A DNA stretch of 64,000 nt from Tricholomella constricta (GCA_013368375.1 JAACJP010000036.1:372001-436000), one strand, 5' to 3'. Shown: positions 50,594-63,077, counted from the stretch's first letter. Numbers and translations: made by a program. The notes: generated by a model not told the origin, from the sequence alone.

Positions 50594-51567
50594 CCTTCCC
50601 CCGTGTTTTGGCTTACCCCCTTATACTCCTTCCCCCCCCCCCCCTCCCACCACCAACTAAATCTTGTTGAACTGTGACTGTACTCTTTTTTCTCTCTGGT
50701 GGAGTTGTTGTCTATATATCCGCGTGGCTGTCTCAATCATGTACGTTACTGTCTGTCTGCCCCCGTCTTTTTGTTTCTCTGTGCACTATCGTCATGTCAT
50801 GTGTCATGTCTGTACCATCCCATCCCATCATCCAATCATCCATCATCCGTCGTTTTCGTTTTCGATTCCAATCTTGTACACCTGCAACCTAAGTCTGCTA
50901 TATACTGCCTTACTTCCTTCCCCCCTCCCTCCAAACTTTCCATTTTTTGCCCATGTCGTCGTTACTGGCTACTGTTGTTGTTGTTGTTGTTCTCTCTCTC
51001 TCTGATGTTATGTCCAATCTCGTTCTCTTGTACGTCTATTGAACGTAAAATCAATTATATCAATTAGACATAGTGCACGCTCAACGCCATTTCTTCAATC
51101 GGCGTGTGTCTGTCATTGTTGATGGCTTTCTTCTGCGACTCTCCTCCGAACGAGGCGAACACTCAAATTCGTTTCATGCTATCTGACCGAGCTGCTAGCC
51201 AAGTGATACACTTGCTGTGGCCTGAGAATGCAGGGTGGGTACTGACTTTTTTCCCAATCCCTGAAGGAGCCTACAACCTTCAGTTACATCCAAGCAACAT
51301 TTGTAGGCAGTCATGAGTCCCGATGTGCAAATGAGCCACGATGTTAGTGTGGTAAAAGCCACGGCCATGGTGATTCTCTGTAAAAGAATTTATAACCGTA
51401 AAAGGTTCGATTCCTTCACTTATTGTTCACGATAGGCGGATTGGGTGGTATTATTGATTATTGAATTTAATTTTAAGACGTGTTGTTGGAGTGTGGTGGT
51501 GAGTGTATGTAGTATCCGCCCGTCCTCATCTACATGATGAAAGTACGAGACACGATGGCTTCTCATA
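50594..51567. other. Convergent intergenic region PPS1/PGS1
   Basis: This 974-bp stretch lies between the ends of two convergent genes. It has C-rich and CT-rich tracts (for example 50631-50646) and a (GTT)n run near 50972-50990. There is no supported gene. Confidence 0.5.
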
Positions 51568-53487
51568 TTAAAGCATCCCCTTGACCAATCTCACGATTAC
51601 CTTCGTCCAGAACCGCACACGGCGCTCAGCACCTTTCCAATCGGAGGCAAATGCCCTCACCCGGCTGATCTCCTCCGCCAGCTGATGTCGTATGGCCATG
51701 GTGGATGACGCAGGCTCGTCATGCTCCTGCGCGGATGAGGATACACTATCCGGCTTCGCAGTGTCCTGCGCTGAAGGCACGACCATGATGAAGGATAACT
51801 CGGTGTCGATGTGAGCCGAACGCGAGTTGAGGTTGGTTGATCCAAAGAGAGTAAGGACCGGTGGCGAGGACGGCGTTGGAGAGACCCATATTCCTGGTAG
51901 TCTGATCTGAATACTGTGATATGATAACGTAGAGAAAGAAAACCAAACCTTTCGCGTGATAAGTCCAGCCGGGCCGTTCCCATTCACTCAATTGAACACC
52001 TCTGCTGGTAGCGGATTTCCACGCACGACCAGCCTCCTTGACCGCCCTCATGAACCGCTGCTCTAGTAAAGTGTAGCCCTCTGGTATCCTGCCTGAAATG
52101 CCTGTTGATCCGAAAAATCCATTGGCCTATTCAAGAAGTTCGTTTGGTATAAACAGCAATTGAAACTTGAATCTCGAGAATCATACCTTGGGACTCGCAG
52201 CGACTATTCGAGTGTCGACGTCATTCTTAAGAACCAGGTCCTGATATGGCTGATACAGGCCGAAATAACCACTGGTGAGATCCACCAGAGGTCGCAAGGC
52301 GCCCGTTGACTTCGAGTCTTGCATACGCGTGGGCTGTGAGCTTAAACGGCGGAAAAGGAGGGCGAGCGCGGACTCTTCTTCGCGGATATTGAACTGTCCT
52401 GCTTGAATAACAGGGAAGAGGATGACGTCGTCAGTATTAGCACCGTTGCTTGTTGAGGCTAGTTCCTTCTCGTCACGCGAGGGTTCCAACTGATGTGTGG
52501 TGCGATTCGAAGTCTGGAAGGTGGAAAGGGCCGCTTCTGCTTTTTGGTGTATGTAATGGGGGTGCGTTTGTGAATCAGGCCAATGGAGGGTATATCCCTC
52601 ATGTTGGTATGAATGAGGTCCGAGGTCAGAGGAGGTGAGGCAGAGTTTATAGGAGAAAGTAGAGATGGTGCGGAGGAAATCGAAACAATATTGCGCCAGG
52701 TGAGGTTGCGCTGCGAAGTGTATGTAGCGATCTTGACGGTTCGTGAAATAGGACTGGTTGAGATTAGCTCTGTGTAAGGCGAAGCGACATATTAATGATT
52801 GAAGATTGGGATCTGCACCGTTAATGACTCACCCACTGATGATGACTTCATTATCGACGCCATATATTTTGGCGTGCCAAGTACCCCATCCTTCGTTAAA
52901 CCGCGGCGGCACAACTCTCGCGAGTATCCCACGCAAATTAGGACTTCGAAACAGGGATATGCTCACGCGTTCCGGGAACTCCTGGATGAGAGGCAAGAGT
53001 ATTTTTGCTGTTGACGAGGCACCCGGCCGTGTCGAACGGTTCAAGTCCAGTTGTAGGGAAAGCTGAAGAGAAGGCTTTTTCAAAAGAGATTGACGTAAAG
53101 CATCTATCTGATGAAATCATTAACGCGCGCTGAAATGCAGAGATGAAGAGACGTACTAGCTCGGACTCGGCAGAACCTATGTAAAGTGAAGATATGAATA
53201 TTCGGTGCTCTGCGCGTCGGACCATGTCCTTATTCAGATATTAGATTGGTAGCTTCGAGATTTACCCAACATACCAACAAAAGAGCATAGAACTCCCGAG
53301 GCTCATTTAAGATAGATACTTTACTTGAAGATACCGTAAACGCTGGATGGTTTCGCGCTAGGCTCGAAGTGACTTCCCGGACACATGGATCGATCCCATA
53401 GGTAGAGATACATCGTAAGCGACGTCCAGGAATGCGCACATAGCACGACTGGGCCAACAAGGCACGACGGGCAATGGCAAGGAGCAT
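51568..53487 (-). CDS. PGS1: CDP-diacylglycerol-glycerol-3-phosphate phosphatidyltransferase (PGP synthase)
   Basis: Six exons (53487-53275, 53228-53157, 53107-52833, 52769-52187, 52126-51949, 51893-51568) join in frame to 548 residues, close to yeast Pgs1 (521). It belongs to the phospholipase D superfamily, with two catalytic regions. First is HAKIYGVDNEVIISGANLNQ and YFTNRQDRYIHF (HxKx4D satisfied). Second is WTYHAKGIWVSP with LTLFGSTNLNSRSAHIDTEL. The N-terminus (MLLAIARRALLAQ, no acids at first) could be a mitochondrial presequence. SLYIGSAESEL matches the family. It makes phosphatidylglycerophosphate, the committed step to cardiolipin in mitochondria. Confidence 0.92.
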
Positions 53488-53637
53488 GTGAAGGTGATGA
53501 AGAGCAGGCCGCCTTCGGCTTTTTTCGGCCCATCACGTGCAGAGTGCTCGCATTGACGATTGGCGTTGTCCCCAGCGGCTCGAGTAACCCTCACTACAAC
53601 CTTCTCACAGAAATCGCAAGCAACAACTCATACAACA
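53488..53637. promoter_or_regulatory. Shared divergent promoter region of PGS1 and the Hsp110-TPR-CHAT gene
   Basis: Only 150 bp separate the two start codons, so both promoters must overlap here. No clear TATA box is seen. The arrangement suggests but does not prove linked expression. Confidence 0.55.
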
Positions 53638-56600
53638 ATGTCTACTACAATCATGTTAGGGATCGACTTCGGTGATCAACTCTGCAAGGTAGGATCTTCT
53701 TTAGCCGCCGAAGTGCATCGCTAATCAGAGCACAGGTGGCAATCGCAAATCCGACGGACAATGGGCGCATCGACGAGCTAAATGTCTCTTTCTTGAGCCC
53801 GCTGCTTCCGTGCGTCACCTGCTGATGTTCGATGTTATGAAAATCGAGCTATTCCTTAGATCTTTCCTCCTCGTCGAGGATGAGCGCAGCATCAGGTTTG
53901 GAATTGACGCCCAGGCGGCTAACAATCAAGCCAACATCGGCTCGCTCAAGCGCCTCTTGGCCTTCGTCGGAGGCGAATTCCCCGAGAATTACGATCCCCT
54001 CACCCCATTCGTTCTCAAGAAGAAAGAAAACGGAGAGGTTGGAGTCGAGGTGAGTCGAAATCGTTATCCGTCACTACGGACAAATTTATCTGACTCCATA
54101 TGCAGGTCAATATCGCTGGCGCAAAGCAGGTATTCCCTGCGATCCAGCTAATCTCTCTTTTTCTTCGCAGGGTTATTGCCTTGGCTTCCTCTCTCGCACA
54201 GGGCGAGGTCACGCAAACTGTGGTCACCGTTCCAAGCTGGTTCAGCAACGCCCAGCAAAAGTCCATGGCCGAAGCCTGCGAATTGGCTGGCTTAGGACTC
54301 GTTGGGATCATCACTGAGACAACTGCAGCGCAGATCGACTACGCTGTTTCGGGCTTGAGGACTCTTGCTGCTGAGACTCAGCACAACGTGATCTTCATTG
54401 ACATTGGTCATACAGCGACCTCTGTCTCTGTCCTCTCGCTTCTCAACGGGAAGCCCGTCTCGAAAAGTGTGATCTCTGATCCTAGCTTTGGCGGTCGCAA
54501 CATTGACCTCGCCATTTTGAATCATCTGAGAACCCTTGCTCCAGAGTTTTCAGGGAACAGTCTGTCAGTCCTTGCAGATATTCAGAAGGTCAAAGAAGCC
54601 CTTCACCTCTGTGCGTTGAAAGATAGTTTGTCTGTCGTCTCGTCTGAGTCTGAGGTTTTCCTGAGTGGAGAGACACTTTACAAACTGGTTGGCTCTTTAA
54701 ACTGCATTTCGCGACTTGTCAAGGAAGCCTTGAATGAGGCTGGCCTTACTCTGGATGTCATTCATAGAGTTAGGTTGAGTGGTGGCTCAATGCGCCTTCT
54801 TCAAGTTCGAGACTGCATCGCAAGTCTCTTCCCACTCGCAGTTTTAGAATCTGGTTCGCAGATGGCGGGTGCTCGGGGTTCTCTGTATGCTTGCTCTACT
54901 TTGGTTCAGTCTGGCTCTTTCTGCTTTGACAGCAGTGCAATATCTGGATTATTCTCTGGTTCTCTAATCTGGGTTAAGCTTGAGAACAACACTGTCATGA
55001 CATATACAATGCCTCAGATGCGCCATCACTCTCCAGAGCAGCAGTACACTTTGGTCCTGGATGAGAAAGACGTGTTGAATGAGCTCAGTTTCACGACATC
55101 GGAGGTCACCTTCAAGGATGCTCTTCAGTCGCAGAACAGACTTGTTGAGATGACTCCAGATGATCATCCTGACAAATCCCTACATCTAAACAAGCTCGCA
55201 ACTTTGCTGTCTGAGCAGTATGATTGCTTGAATAGAACCAATAGTCTTTTGCTGGCCCTTTATATGCAGACCAGAGCGATAGCCTGCTCCACAGTACCAG
55301 CAGACACTGCTAGATACTTGAATCACGTTGCTATACTCTTGCAAAAGCAATATAACCTCAACAAGGAGCTGTCTATCTTGGAATTTGCTATCACCAGTCT
55401 CCACAGTGCTCAGGGATTAACAAACAATGATGACCCAGACAAAGTGAAATACTTGAACAATCTCAGCAGTCTCTGGCATATCAAATATGGGAGAACAAAT
55501 GACATCCAGGATTTGAGCCAATGCATCATGGTTAAGGAATTGGCTATGAGTCTCTTGGTGGAGGGTGATCCCAAGAATGGAGCACACCTGAATCTCTATG
55601 GCCTTCTGTTGGAAAACCGTTTTGATCAACAAGGAGACATATCTGATCTGAATAATGCCATTCGGGCACTTGATCAAGCAGTAAATTTGCCACTTGAGGC
55701 TGAATTAAAGTCTATGTGTCATTTCAACTTTGGTGTCTTGCTACGAAAATTGTATGACAAGACTGATGCTCTTGCAGACTTGGATAGATCTGTTACTCAG
55801 CAGACAATGGCTGTAGGCCTTGCATTAAACACAAATTCACAGAAGACAATGTATTTGAATCATTTGGGAGAAACTCTTCAGACTTGCTTTATCAAGCAGT
55901 GGGATCTGAAGGATCTTAACAAAGCTATTGATTATCACCAACTTTCAGTGGATTTGGTTGATGATCATCATGAAACCAAGGCAGTCTATCTGAATAACTT
56001 GGGCAAAGCACTTGGCATGTATTTTACCCATCAGAAAAGTGATTCTCATCTGGATCAAGCTATTGTAGCTCAAGAGAGAGCTGTTGATTTGACAACAGAT
56101 CAGCATTCAAAAAAAGAGCTGTATCTCAGAAATCTTGCATTGTTGTTAGAATCCCGCTACACCAATACCTCTGACATTCAGGATTTAAATAGAGGCATTG
56201 AAGTTAGACAAGCTGCACTCTCAGTGAATATGCGACCCAAGGCAAACCACTTTGAAGCTTTGGCCACATCACTGGTTAGCAGATATACAAACACTCAGGA
56301 TATATCTGATCTGGATAAAGCAATTTTGTACAGAAGAGAAGCTGCTAATATGACTCCTGACTTCATGTCTACCAAAGCTGGCTATCTTGTTGACTTGGCT
56401 AAATGTCTTCATAAACACTACATGAAAAAACAAGGTATCTCATATCTAATGGAGGCGATAGTTATTCAACAGGAAGCAGTGGACCTTCTTGAGGAGGATT
56501 TGACTCCTGAACACCTGCATGATCTGGGATTTCTGCACAGGGAGCTTTTTGATAGACAAGGCCAAGTTAAAGACTTAGAGAAAGCTATTGCAGTCTTTGA

Positions 56601-59552
56601 ACTTGCTGTCTCAACCAGGATAGAGCATAACAGACCAATGTATCTCAATCATCTTGGCAGTGCACTTTACCAACAGTTTTTGAATTCTCATGATATTGCA
56701 CAACTTGAAAGATCTGTTCAATGCCTTGAGGATGCAATTGCATCAGCGGAGTTAGATGAAGACAAGATTAGTTACACAAACAATCTTGCAATATCTTTGC
56801 TTTCCCACTTTGAAACTTTAGGAAACATTGTTTATTTGAAAAGTGCTGTGAAGAGCTATAATATGATTGTAGAGGCAACTACAGAAGGTCATCCTCGCAA
56901 ACCTGCTCGTCTCAACAATCTTGGTGTCAGCTTGCAATCTTTATATGACAATGAAAATCAGATTGAGGACCTTGACAAGGCTATTGAGACCTTTGAAAGT
57001 GCTGTTGCATTACTTCCTGATGATGATTCAAATAAACTGAAGTACACAATGAACCTTGGAAATGCTTTAACAACACGCTTCAAGCAATCTGGGAATGCTG
57101 GTGATCTTGATATTGCTATAGGCTACCAACATCATGCACTTGAAAGAATGGAAGATGGAGACCCTGAGAAGCCTGGATTTTATAGTAATCTTGGAAACTC
57201 TCTGCAAGTCCGATTTGAAAATTATGGAGAACTTCATGATTTAAACAGGGCTATTGCGTATAAAATGAAGGCTGTTGAATTGACACCTAAAGAACATGCA
57301 TGGCTGCCAAAGTATCTACATAATCTTGCAAATTCTTTGCGGTCACGCTTTGTGAAGCTAAAAAACTCAGAAGACTTAACAAAGATGATTGAATATCAGC
57401 AGTCAGCTATTGATATTACTCCAGAGACATCTAAAAACAAATCTATGTATTTGTTGAGCTTGGGAATTTCCTTGTCAGTGGCATACAATGCAACTGGAGA
57501 CATAGCTGATCTTGACAAGTCCATCAAATACCATGAAAAGGCCCTCATGATGAGAGCTGAAGATTACCCACAAAGCTCATTGATTTTACTGGAGCTTGGA
57601 GATGTCCTTAGAAAGCGGGGCCAACAGACCAGACAAGTCTCTGATCTGAATAGAGCAATATCATGCTTTGAAGATGCTCTCAAAATCATCCCTGGGTCAC
57701 ATCCAGCTAAAGCAAAGCTGCTTCTTCTTCTGGGTCAAACGCTGGAAGCAAAATTTGAGCAGGATGATCAGTTAAATTTACTTGCACAGGCTATTGAAGC
57801 TTACAGCCAAGCATCCAAGATTCAGATAGGATCATATATAGCTCAATTTCATGCTGCTCTTGCATGGATTGAATGTGCAACCAAATACTCTGATCCTTCA
57901 CTCAAAACTGCATATAATGCTGCATTTTTAATTCTGCCCTATTTTGCATGGCTTGGGCTGAGTTTTGAAGCTCAGCTTCAAAGGCTGATAAGTGCAAGAA
58001 CTCTTGGCAGCGATGCAGCTGCTGCTGCAATTCAGTTCAAAGATTTTGATTCTATTGACTTGGCTCTTGAATGGTTAGAACAAGGGCGGTCAATTCTCTG
58101 GAATCAAATCCTACAACTTCGGTCACCATTGACAAATTATGAAAAAGTTGATCAGCATCTGAAAGAAAAAATTCAAAGGCTTTCTGAGGAGCTTGACAAT
58201 CAACGAGGACAAGGCAGTGCTTTGTACTCGTCTTATCACTTGAAACAAGATTTTTTCACAATTGAAAATCTATTTAAGAGGCAGCACACATTAGCCACTG
58301 AATTGGATTTTCTTATGAAGGAAGTTCAAGAGAGATATGAAATGACTGGAATTTTCAACAGACCCACTTCATCTGAATTGAAAAAGTCTGCTGGCTTAGG
58401 TCCAGTTATTGTTCTCAATATAAGTCATTTGCAATGTGATGCACTTATCATACAATCACCTACTCTTCCAGTCCTTCACTTGTCTTTGAGTGATTTCACT
58501 TACAAAAATGCTGAGAATTTGCAAAATCAATTAGGAAATCTCTTGACATCACGACTTGGCTTGCGAGATGCTATAAGGCATGGATTCCCTGTAAACAAGC
58601 TCCAAAGAGGCTCTGATGATGTGTTCCGATTTATTCTAAAGGAGCTGTGGCTAAAAGTTGTAAAACCTATTATTTCTCTACTTCAAATATCTGTTCAGGT
58701 AAGGTTATCTCAGAGCACAAAAAATTGATTTCTAATGCTCAAGTTTTCTGCTGATAGAGTGATGTAACAAAACTACCACATATTTACTGGTGCCCGACTG
58801 GACCTCTGACATTCTTACCTCTGCATGCAGCAGGTATCTATACTTCTTCTGGTCATCCCAGAGAAATCCTGGCAGAATATGCAATCTCATCATATATTCC
58901 AAACTTGAGTGCTTTATGCACCATTTTGCGAAAACAAGGCCAGCAACCTTCTCAGCTAAAAATGCTGGCAGTCATTCAGCCTGAGACTCCAGGGCAGCCT
59001 AAACTTCCTGCTACACAAAAAGAACTTACAATCATTTCTGACCATGTTGATGATTTTCCACTTGATGTTCTTGTTGGTGCAGAGGCAACAAGGGAGACTG
59101 TGTTGAATCAACTCAAAAATAACTCTTGGGTTCACTTGTCATGTCATGGAATACAAGATCTAAGCAATCCAGCTTTCAGCGGGCTTGCTCTTCATGATGG
59201 TCTGCTGAGCCTTCTTGATCTTGTCAAGAATGCTTTGCCCAATGCAGACTTTGTCTTTTTGTCTGCCTGTCAAACTGCCACTGGAGACTATGTACAACCA
59301 GATGAAGCCATCCATCTTGCAGCAGGTTTCTTGTTAGCAGGATTCAATAGTGTGGTTGGTACCATGTGGTCTGTAAAAGATATTGATGCTCCAGAAGTCG
59401 CAAACAAAGTATATGAACATTTGTTCAAAGACAAGCAGCCAGATGTCACTCAAGGTGCACTTGCATTACATATTGCAGTCCAGGAACTTCGATTGAAATA
59501 TAAAAACTCTTCTTTTGGGTCTTGGGTCCCTTACATTCATATGGGCTTGTAA
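53638..59552 (+). CDS. Hsp110-like ATPase domain - TPR array - CHAT protease fusion
   Basis: Five exons (53638-53688, 53736-53809, 53860-54049, 54106-58698, 58758-59552) join in frame to 1900 residues. Residues 1-~365 are an Hsp70-superfamily nucleotide-binding domain closest in motif to Hsp110/Sse1: MLGIDFGDQ, VTVPSWFSNAQQ, FIDIGHTATSVSVL, FGGRNIDLAI and LSGGSMRLLQVRD. The substrate-binding part is absent. Residues ~457-1346 hold about 20 repeats of ~44 residues with pattern YLNNLG..L..R....DI.DL..AI....AV (TPR-like). Residues ~1530-1900 are a CHAT peptidase with YWCPTGPLTFLPLHAAG, His1766 in VHLSCHG and Cys1807 in FLSACQTATGD. CHAT is a caspase-like (clan CD) protease. Base use shifts from GC-richer to AT-rich after about 54950, near the domain junction. 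A role as sensor-scaffold-protease in stress, cell death or self/non-self response is inference. Confidence 0.9.
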
Positions 59553-59654
59553 TTTACTCTTAGTAGCATATAAGTAGTGGTCATTTTTGTTAATTACTTT
59601 TGCTGTATATCTGTGATCACAACATTGGTAAATTGTTGATGAGTCCAAAAAAGC

Positions 59655-59918
59655 ACTGAGAATGAAGAGCCGCAATACCTGCAAAAATCCTTTTGTTTGT
59701 CCATATAGTTGCCCCTGGCAGTCCAGCCATACCTCCATTCCTGCGGTCCAATCTGGTGTGAGATCTTGTTTTTGATCTGCAAACTTTTTGTAGGCCTCGT
59801 TTGCAATTTCTATTTCCTGTCAGAGGTAGTCCTGGAGGATTCAGAGGTCTACGGCCACTTCCTGGGCTTCCTTCGCTGGTATGTCTTTTATGGAGATTGT
59901 CAGACGAGGGTGGTAACC
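59655..59918 (-). pseudogene. Gypsy integrase C-terminal fragment
   Basis: Minus-strand reading gives RLTISIKDIPAKEAQEVAVDL, then, across stops, EIANEAYKKFADQKQDLTPDW and GMEVWLDC, the region after the integrase core in many fungal Gypsy pols. It is broken by stops and is cut by the LTR at 59919. Confidence 0.7.
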
Positions 59919-60292
59919 TGTTAGGAGAACCCCCATTCGCGTCCTCCGATGCTCATCGACCATTCTCCAAACTAGCGCGATCATCCCAACTGACCGATCA
60001 CGACCCTGACTGACCAATCGTGATCGTGACCCCAACACTCTGACCCAAGTGTTGGTGTACATACATACACACTTCCTGTCATTTTCCATTCCTCCGTGCG
60101 GGTGCCCAATGCCAATCCAAACCACCTGATGTCCCGACATCAGCTATCCCACCTCGTGCCCATACCCTGAGCCACGAGGATCGGACAGCGTCGGGAACGT
60201 GTCCATACACGCGCAGCAGACCACTCATTATTATTACATGTACAGTATATGTAGAAGAGTCTGCCCTCAAGTACTCGTCATCACAGTGCCTC
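59919..60292 (+). repeat. Decayed LTR (copy 1) of a third Gypsy family
   Basis: It starts TGTTAGGAGAACCCCC and is similar along its length to the LTRs at 62578 and 63187 (for example TGAGCCACGAGGAT, GGACAGCGTCGGGAACGTGT and ATTATTACATGTACAGTA). The right end is lost, so the end given is approximate. Confidence 0.7.
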
Positions 60293-60429
60293 CCCGCATG
60301 CAAGATCAAATTGCCCCCTCGTGCTAAAATTGTCAACCCTCGCGATCCTCTTGGTCCCTCCGCTTTTTGCCCAGCCTTTGCAATCTCTTAAGATGCTGAC
60401 CAAAGTAGGGCCACCCAATTTCTCCTTCC

Positions 60430-62000
60430 TCTAGTCAAGAGTCAAGCCTCCAGTGGCCGGAGTCGTGGGGGCTCAGTGAGTCGCTCTCCCAGCAGTGTGA
60501 AGAGGGACCCGCAACTGGACGTGAAGACGGCCCTGCGACCGGGCAAGAAGACGGCCCAGCAGCCGGGCATGCAGCTTAGCCCCCCATTGGCCGTGAGGTT
60601 GAACTCTCGTGCGGTCGAGAGGACAGACCAGCAACTGTGTTCTCTGGGCGAAATGCGGAAGGTTGGACTACCAGTTGAGACGGTGAGACTGGTGTGATGG
60701 CAGGTCTGCGAGCACTTCCCGCCACTAGTGTGGAGAATGGCAGCGCCCCAGCCATGAAGCCCATCCGGGCCATCACTTCCAAGACTGTCTGACTGGTGAG
60801 TTGGACAATCAGGGCCATGTCCATGGCTAATGCGGGTGGTGGCTGCCACTGGTGTCTCCCTAGGGGGAGTAGCTCGCCGTTCCAAGCAGTGTCGCGGGGC
60901 AGGGATGGTGAATGTCGAGGAGATGGAGAACGGTTCCACTGGGAGCTGTCATGTTGCGGAGAAGGTGAGCATCGAGGAGGCGGGGAGCGGTTCCACTGAG
61001 AGCTGTCACATCTACTAGGCGATCGATACGGCGACCGTCCTCGCTGCCGCTGCTCAAACTCTGGTCTTGCACAAGAGTACAGTGTGAGTGACCATCGCAA
61101 AACCTTCCCAGGTTGGCCCTTGTACTCCCATCGCGAAGGCGCGCTGCTTGTCGAGGGGGTTGGTTCCCTGTTAGCACCTGTGGCACAGGATGGAGGTGCG
61201 GCAAGACTAGCTCACATGAAGTCCTCTTCTGTAACTCGCAGTACAGAGACCTGAGCAGTCTGGGGCGTGGAGAGTAATGGAAAGCTTTCCCAAAGAACTA
61301 CAGCACCTTCCGGAGTAGCGACTGTGATCCAAAGAGTCCGCCAAAATGTGGTTGAAGTTCCGCGGACATCCAGAATTTGGACCTCCGGCATTTCTCTTGC
61401 CGCAGCTCATACAGCTTCCTTCACGACTTTTAATGGCATGGAGAGAGGGAAGGCTGTCGAGCAGAGGAATAGAGGATTGAGGCTAGCAGGAGTTATGGCC
61501 TTCCCCACGGGTTCACAGCTTGCAGGAGCGACACTTTCCTCCATGTGCTCATCGACTGCCATAGTAACCTCATCCGCAATCACTGGCACGGGGTCAAGAT
61601 CCATGGGGGAATGCGCCCATGAAGACTCGGACCCTAGCAAGATTGGAGAGTCCTCGTCGTCTTCTTGGCACGGCTTGACAATACTCGACAGGAAGGCAAG
61701 GATCTCCTCAGCTGTGTAGAGAGTCTTGTCGCCTTCCTCTACGGCTGGCATCCTCGTCGCTTTGTCTTCAGGCCAGGTTATAGGAGGGATGATCACAAGA
61801 GGGAACTGAGCGACAGTCATCGCAGGAGGAGCGACAGCAGGGACGGGGACTGGCACTGATACTTGTTCGTCCGTCTTCTCGATGGCATGCACAGGCCACA
61901 TACAGGCACTACAATGTAGCGTGTCCCACGGTCCAGCGGGCCCATACATTGTAGTGTACTTGGCAGCACCAGCAGGCCTGCTGGAGCGCCAGCGGGGCCC
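60430..62000 (-). pseudogene. Decayed relative of Gypsy-B ORF3
   Basis: Minus-strand pieces in several frames match Gypsy-B ORF3 in order: ILLGSESSWAHSP (ISLGSETSRAHSP in Gypsy-B), STAFPLSMPLKVVKEAV (SAPFPLSTSLASVEEAV), TLWITVATPEGAVVLW (TLWISVATPEGAVVLR), an RS/SP-rich part, VLEVMARMGF (VMEVLMRMGF) and RLTEPPRLRPLE (RFTEPPRPLE). Stops and frameshifts are many. It shows the ORF3 family exists beyond Gypsy-B. Confidence 0.75.
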
Positions 62001-62303
62001 CTACATGTAGCTGTCTGGCACGGTGCCAGCAGGACCTCTACATGTAGTCATTTGGCACAGTACCAGCGGGCCATCTGGTGCTGCAGCGAGCCTATATGGT
62101 GCTGTGGGGGCAGCAGGTGGGGGCTAGCAGAGCACTACCCACGTCCGCGGACCTCCGCAGGTTGTTGTCTGTAGGGCATACCCAGTACTCCAGGGGGCCG
62201 ATATGGTGCTGTGGGGGGGGCAGCAAGGTGGGGAGCTTGCGGAGCACTGCCCACGTCCGCGGACCTCCGTGGATTGTTGCCTGTGGGGCACACCTAGCAA
62301 TCC

Positions 62304-62552
62304 ATGCCCCCAGACATCATCGACGGCGAGCCCCACTACAAAGTCCAAAAAATCCTCAACAGCCGCATCTTCCGCAAGAAACTTCAGTACAAAATCTTGT
62401 GGAAAGGCTACGGCTATGAAGAAGCTTCGTGGGAGCCCCGGGAGAATGTCGCCACACCCGACCTGGTTTGCAAGTTTCATTGCAACACACGCCACATCTG
62501 TGGCATCTTCACTCTATCCCCCGCCGTCTTTGCCACCGTCACCCCGCACTGA
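62304..62552 (+). pseudogene. Gypsy pol C-terminal fragment with chromodomain
   Basis: The frame encodes HYKVQKILNSRIF, LQYKILWKGYGYEEASWEP and NVATPDLVCKFH, a chromodomain as at the end of chromovirus integrases, then a stop. A polypurine tract (AATTCAAGGGGGGTTGA) follows at 62561-62577 and then the LTR, so this is the true 3' end of an element on the + strand. Confidence 0.85.
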
Positions 62553-62577
62553 GCCGTTGCAATTCAAGGGGGGTTGA

Positions 62578-63077
62578 TGTCAGGAGAACTCCCTTCCGCG
62601 CCCTCCGACGCTCACCAATCGCCCCCTGACTCATGTGATCACTCCTGCCTGATCGCGATCCCGACCCCGACGCTCCAACCCAAGTGTCGGTGTACATACT
62701 CATATCTTTCTGTCATTACTGCTCCCTTCCAGCGCGCGCCCGGATCCCGACCCCAACATCCCAACATCCCAACATCGGCTGCCCAACCTTGTGCCCGTAC
62801 TCTGAGCCACAAGGATCAGACAGCATTGGGAACGTGTCTATACATGCGCCGCGCACTATTTGTTATTATTACATGTACAGTACACCATGAGAGCTGGCCC
62901 TCACACTCTACACTCGTATATAGTTGGCCCTCAGACATCGGGAATCCTTTACACTATTCCTCTTCAGATTCCCCCTTGTCAGGTAAGCCTTACCTATGTT
63001 CATTACTGTACTTCAATATAACTTCGGATTCCCCCTTGTCAGTGTGATAGTGCTCCGCTGTAAGGGTTGCCCTAACA
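62578..63077 (+). repeat. LTR copy 2 of the third Gypsy family (500 bp)
   Basis: It starts TGTCAGGAGAACTCCC directly after a polypurine tract and ends GCCCTAACA. It contains a doubled GATTCCCCCTTGTCAG segment near 62970 and 63028. Confidence 0.82.

Noticed and set aside
54100..58728. The long TPR-rich frame as a stand-alone gene starting at 54100 and ending at 58728
   Set aside because: It begins and ends inside introns. Splice sites at 54105/54106 and 58698/58758 join it to an Hsp N-terminus and a CHAT C-terminus in frame.
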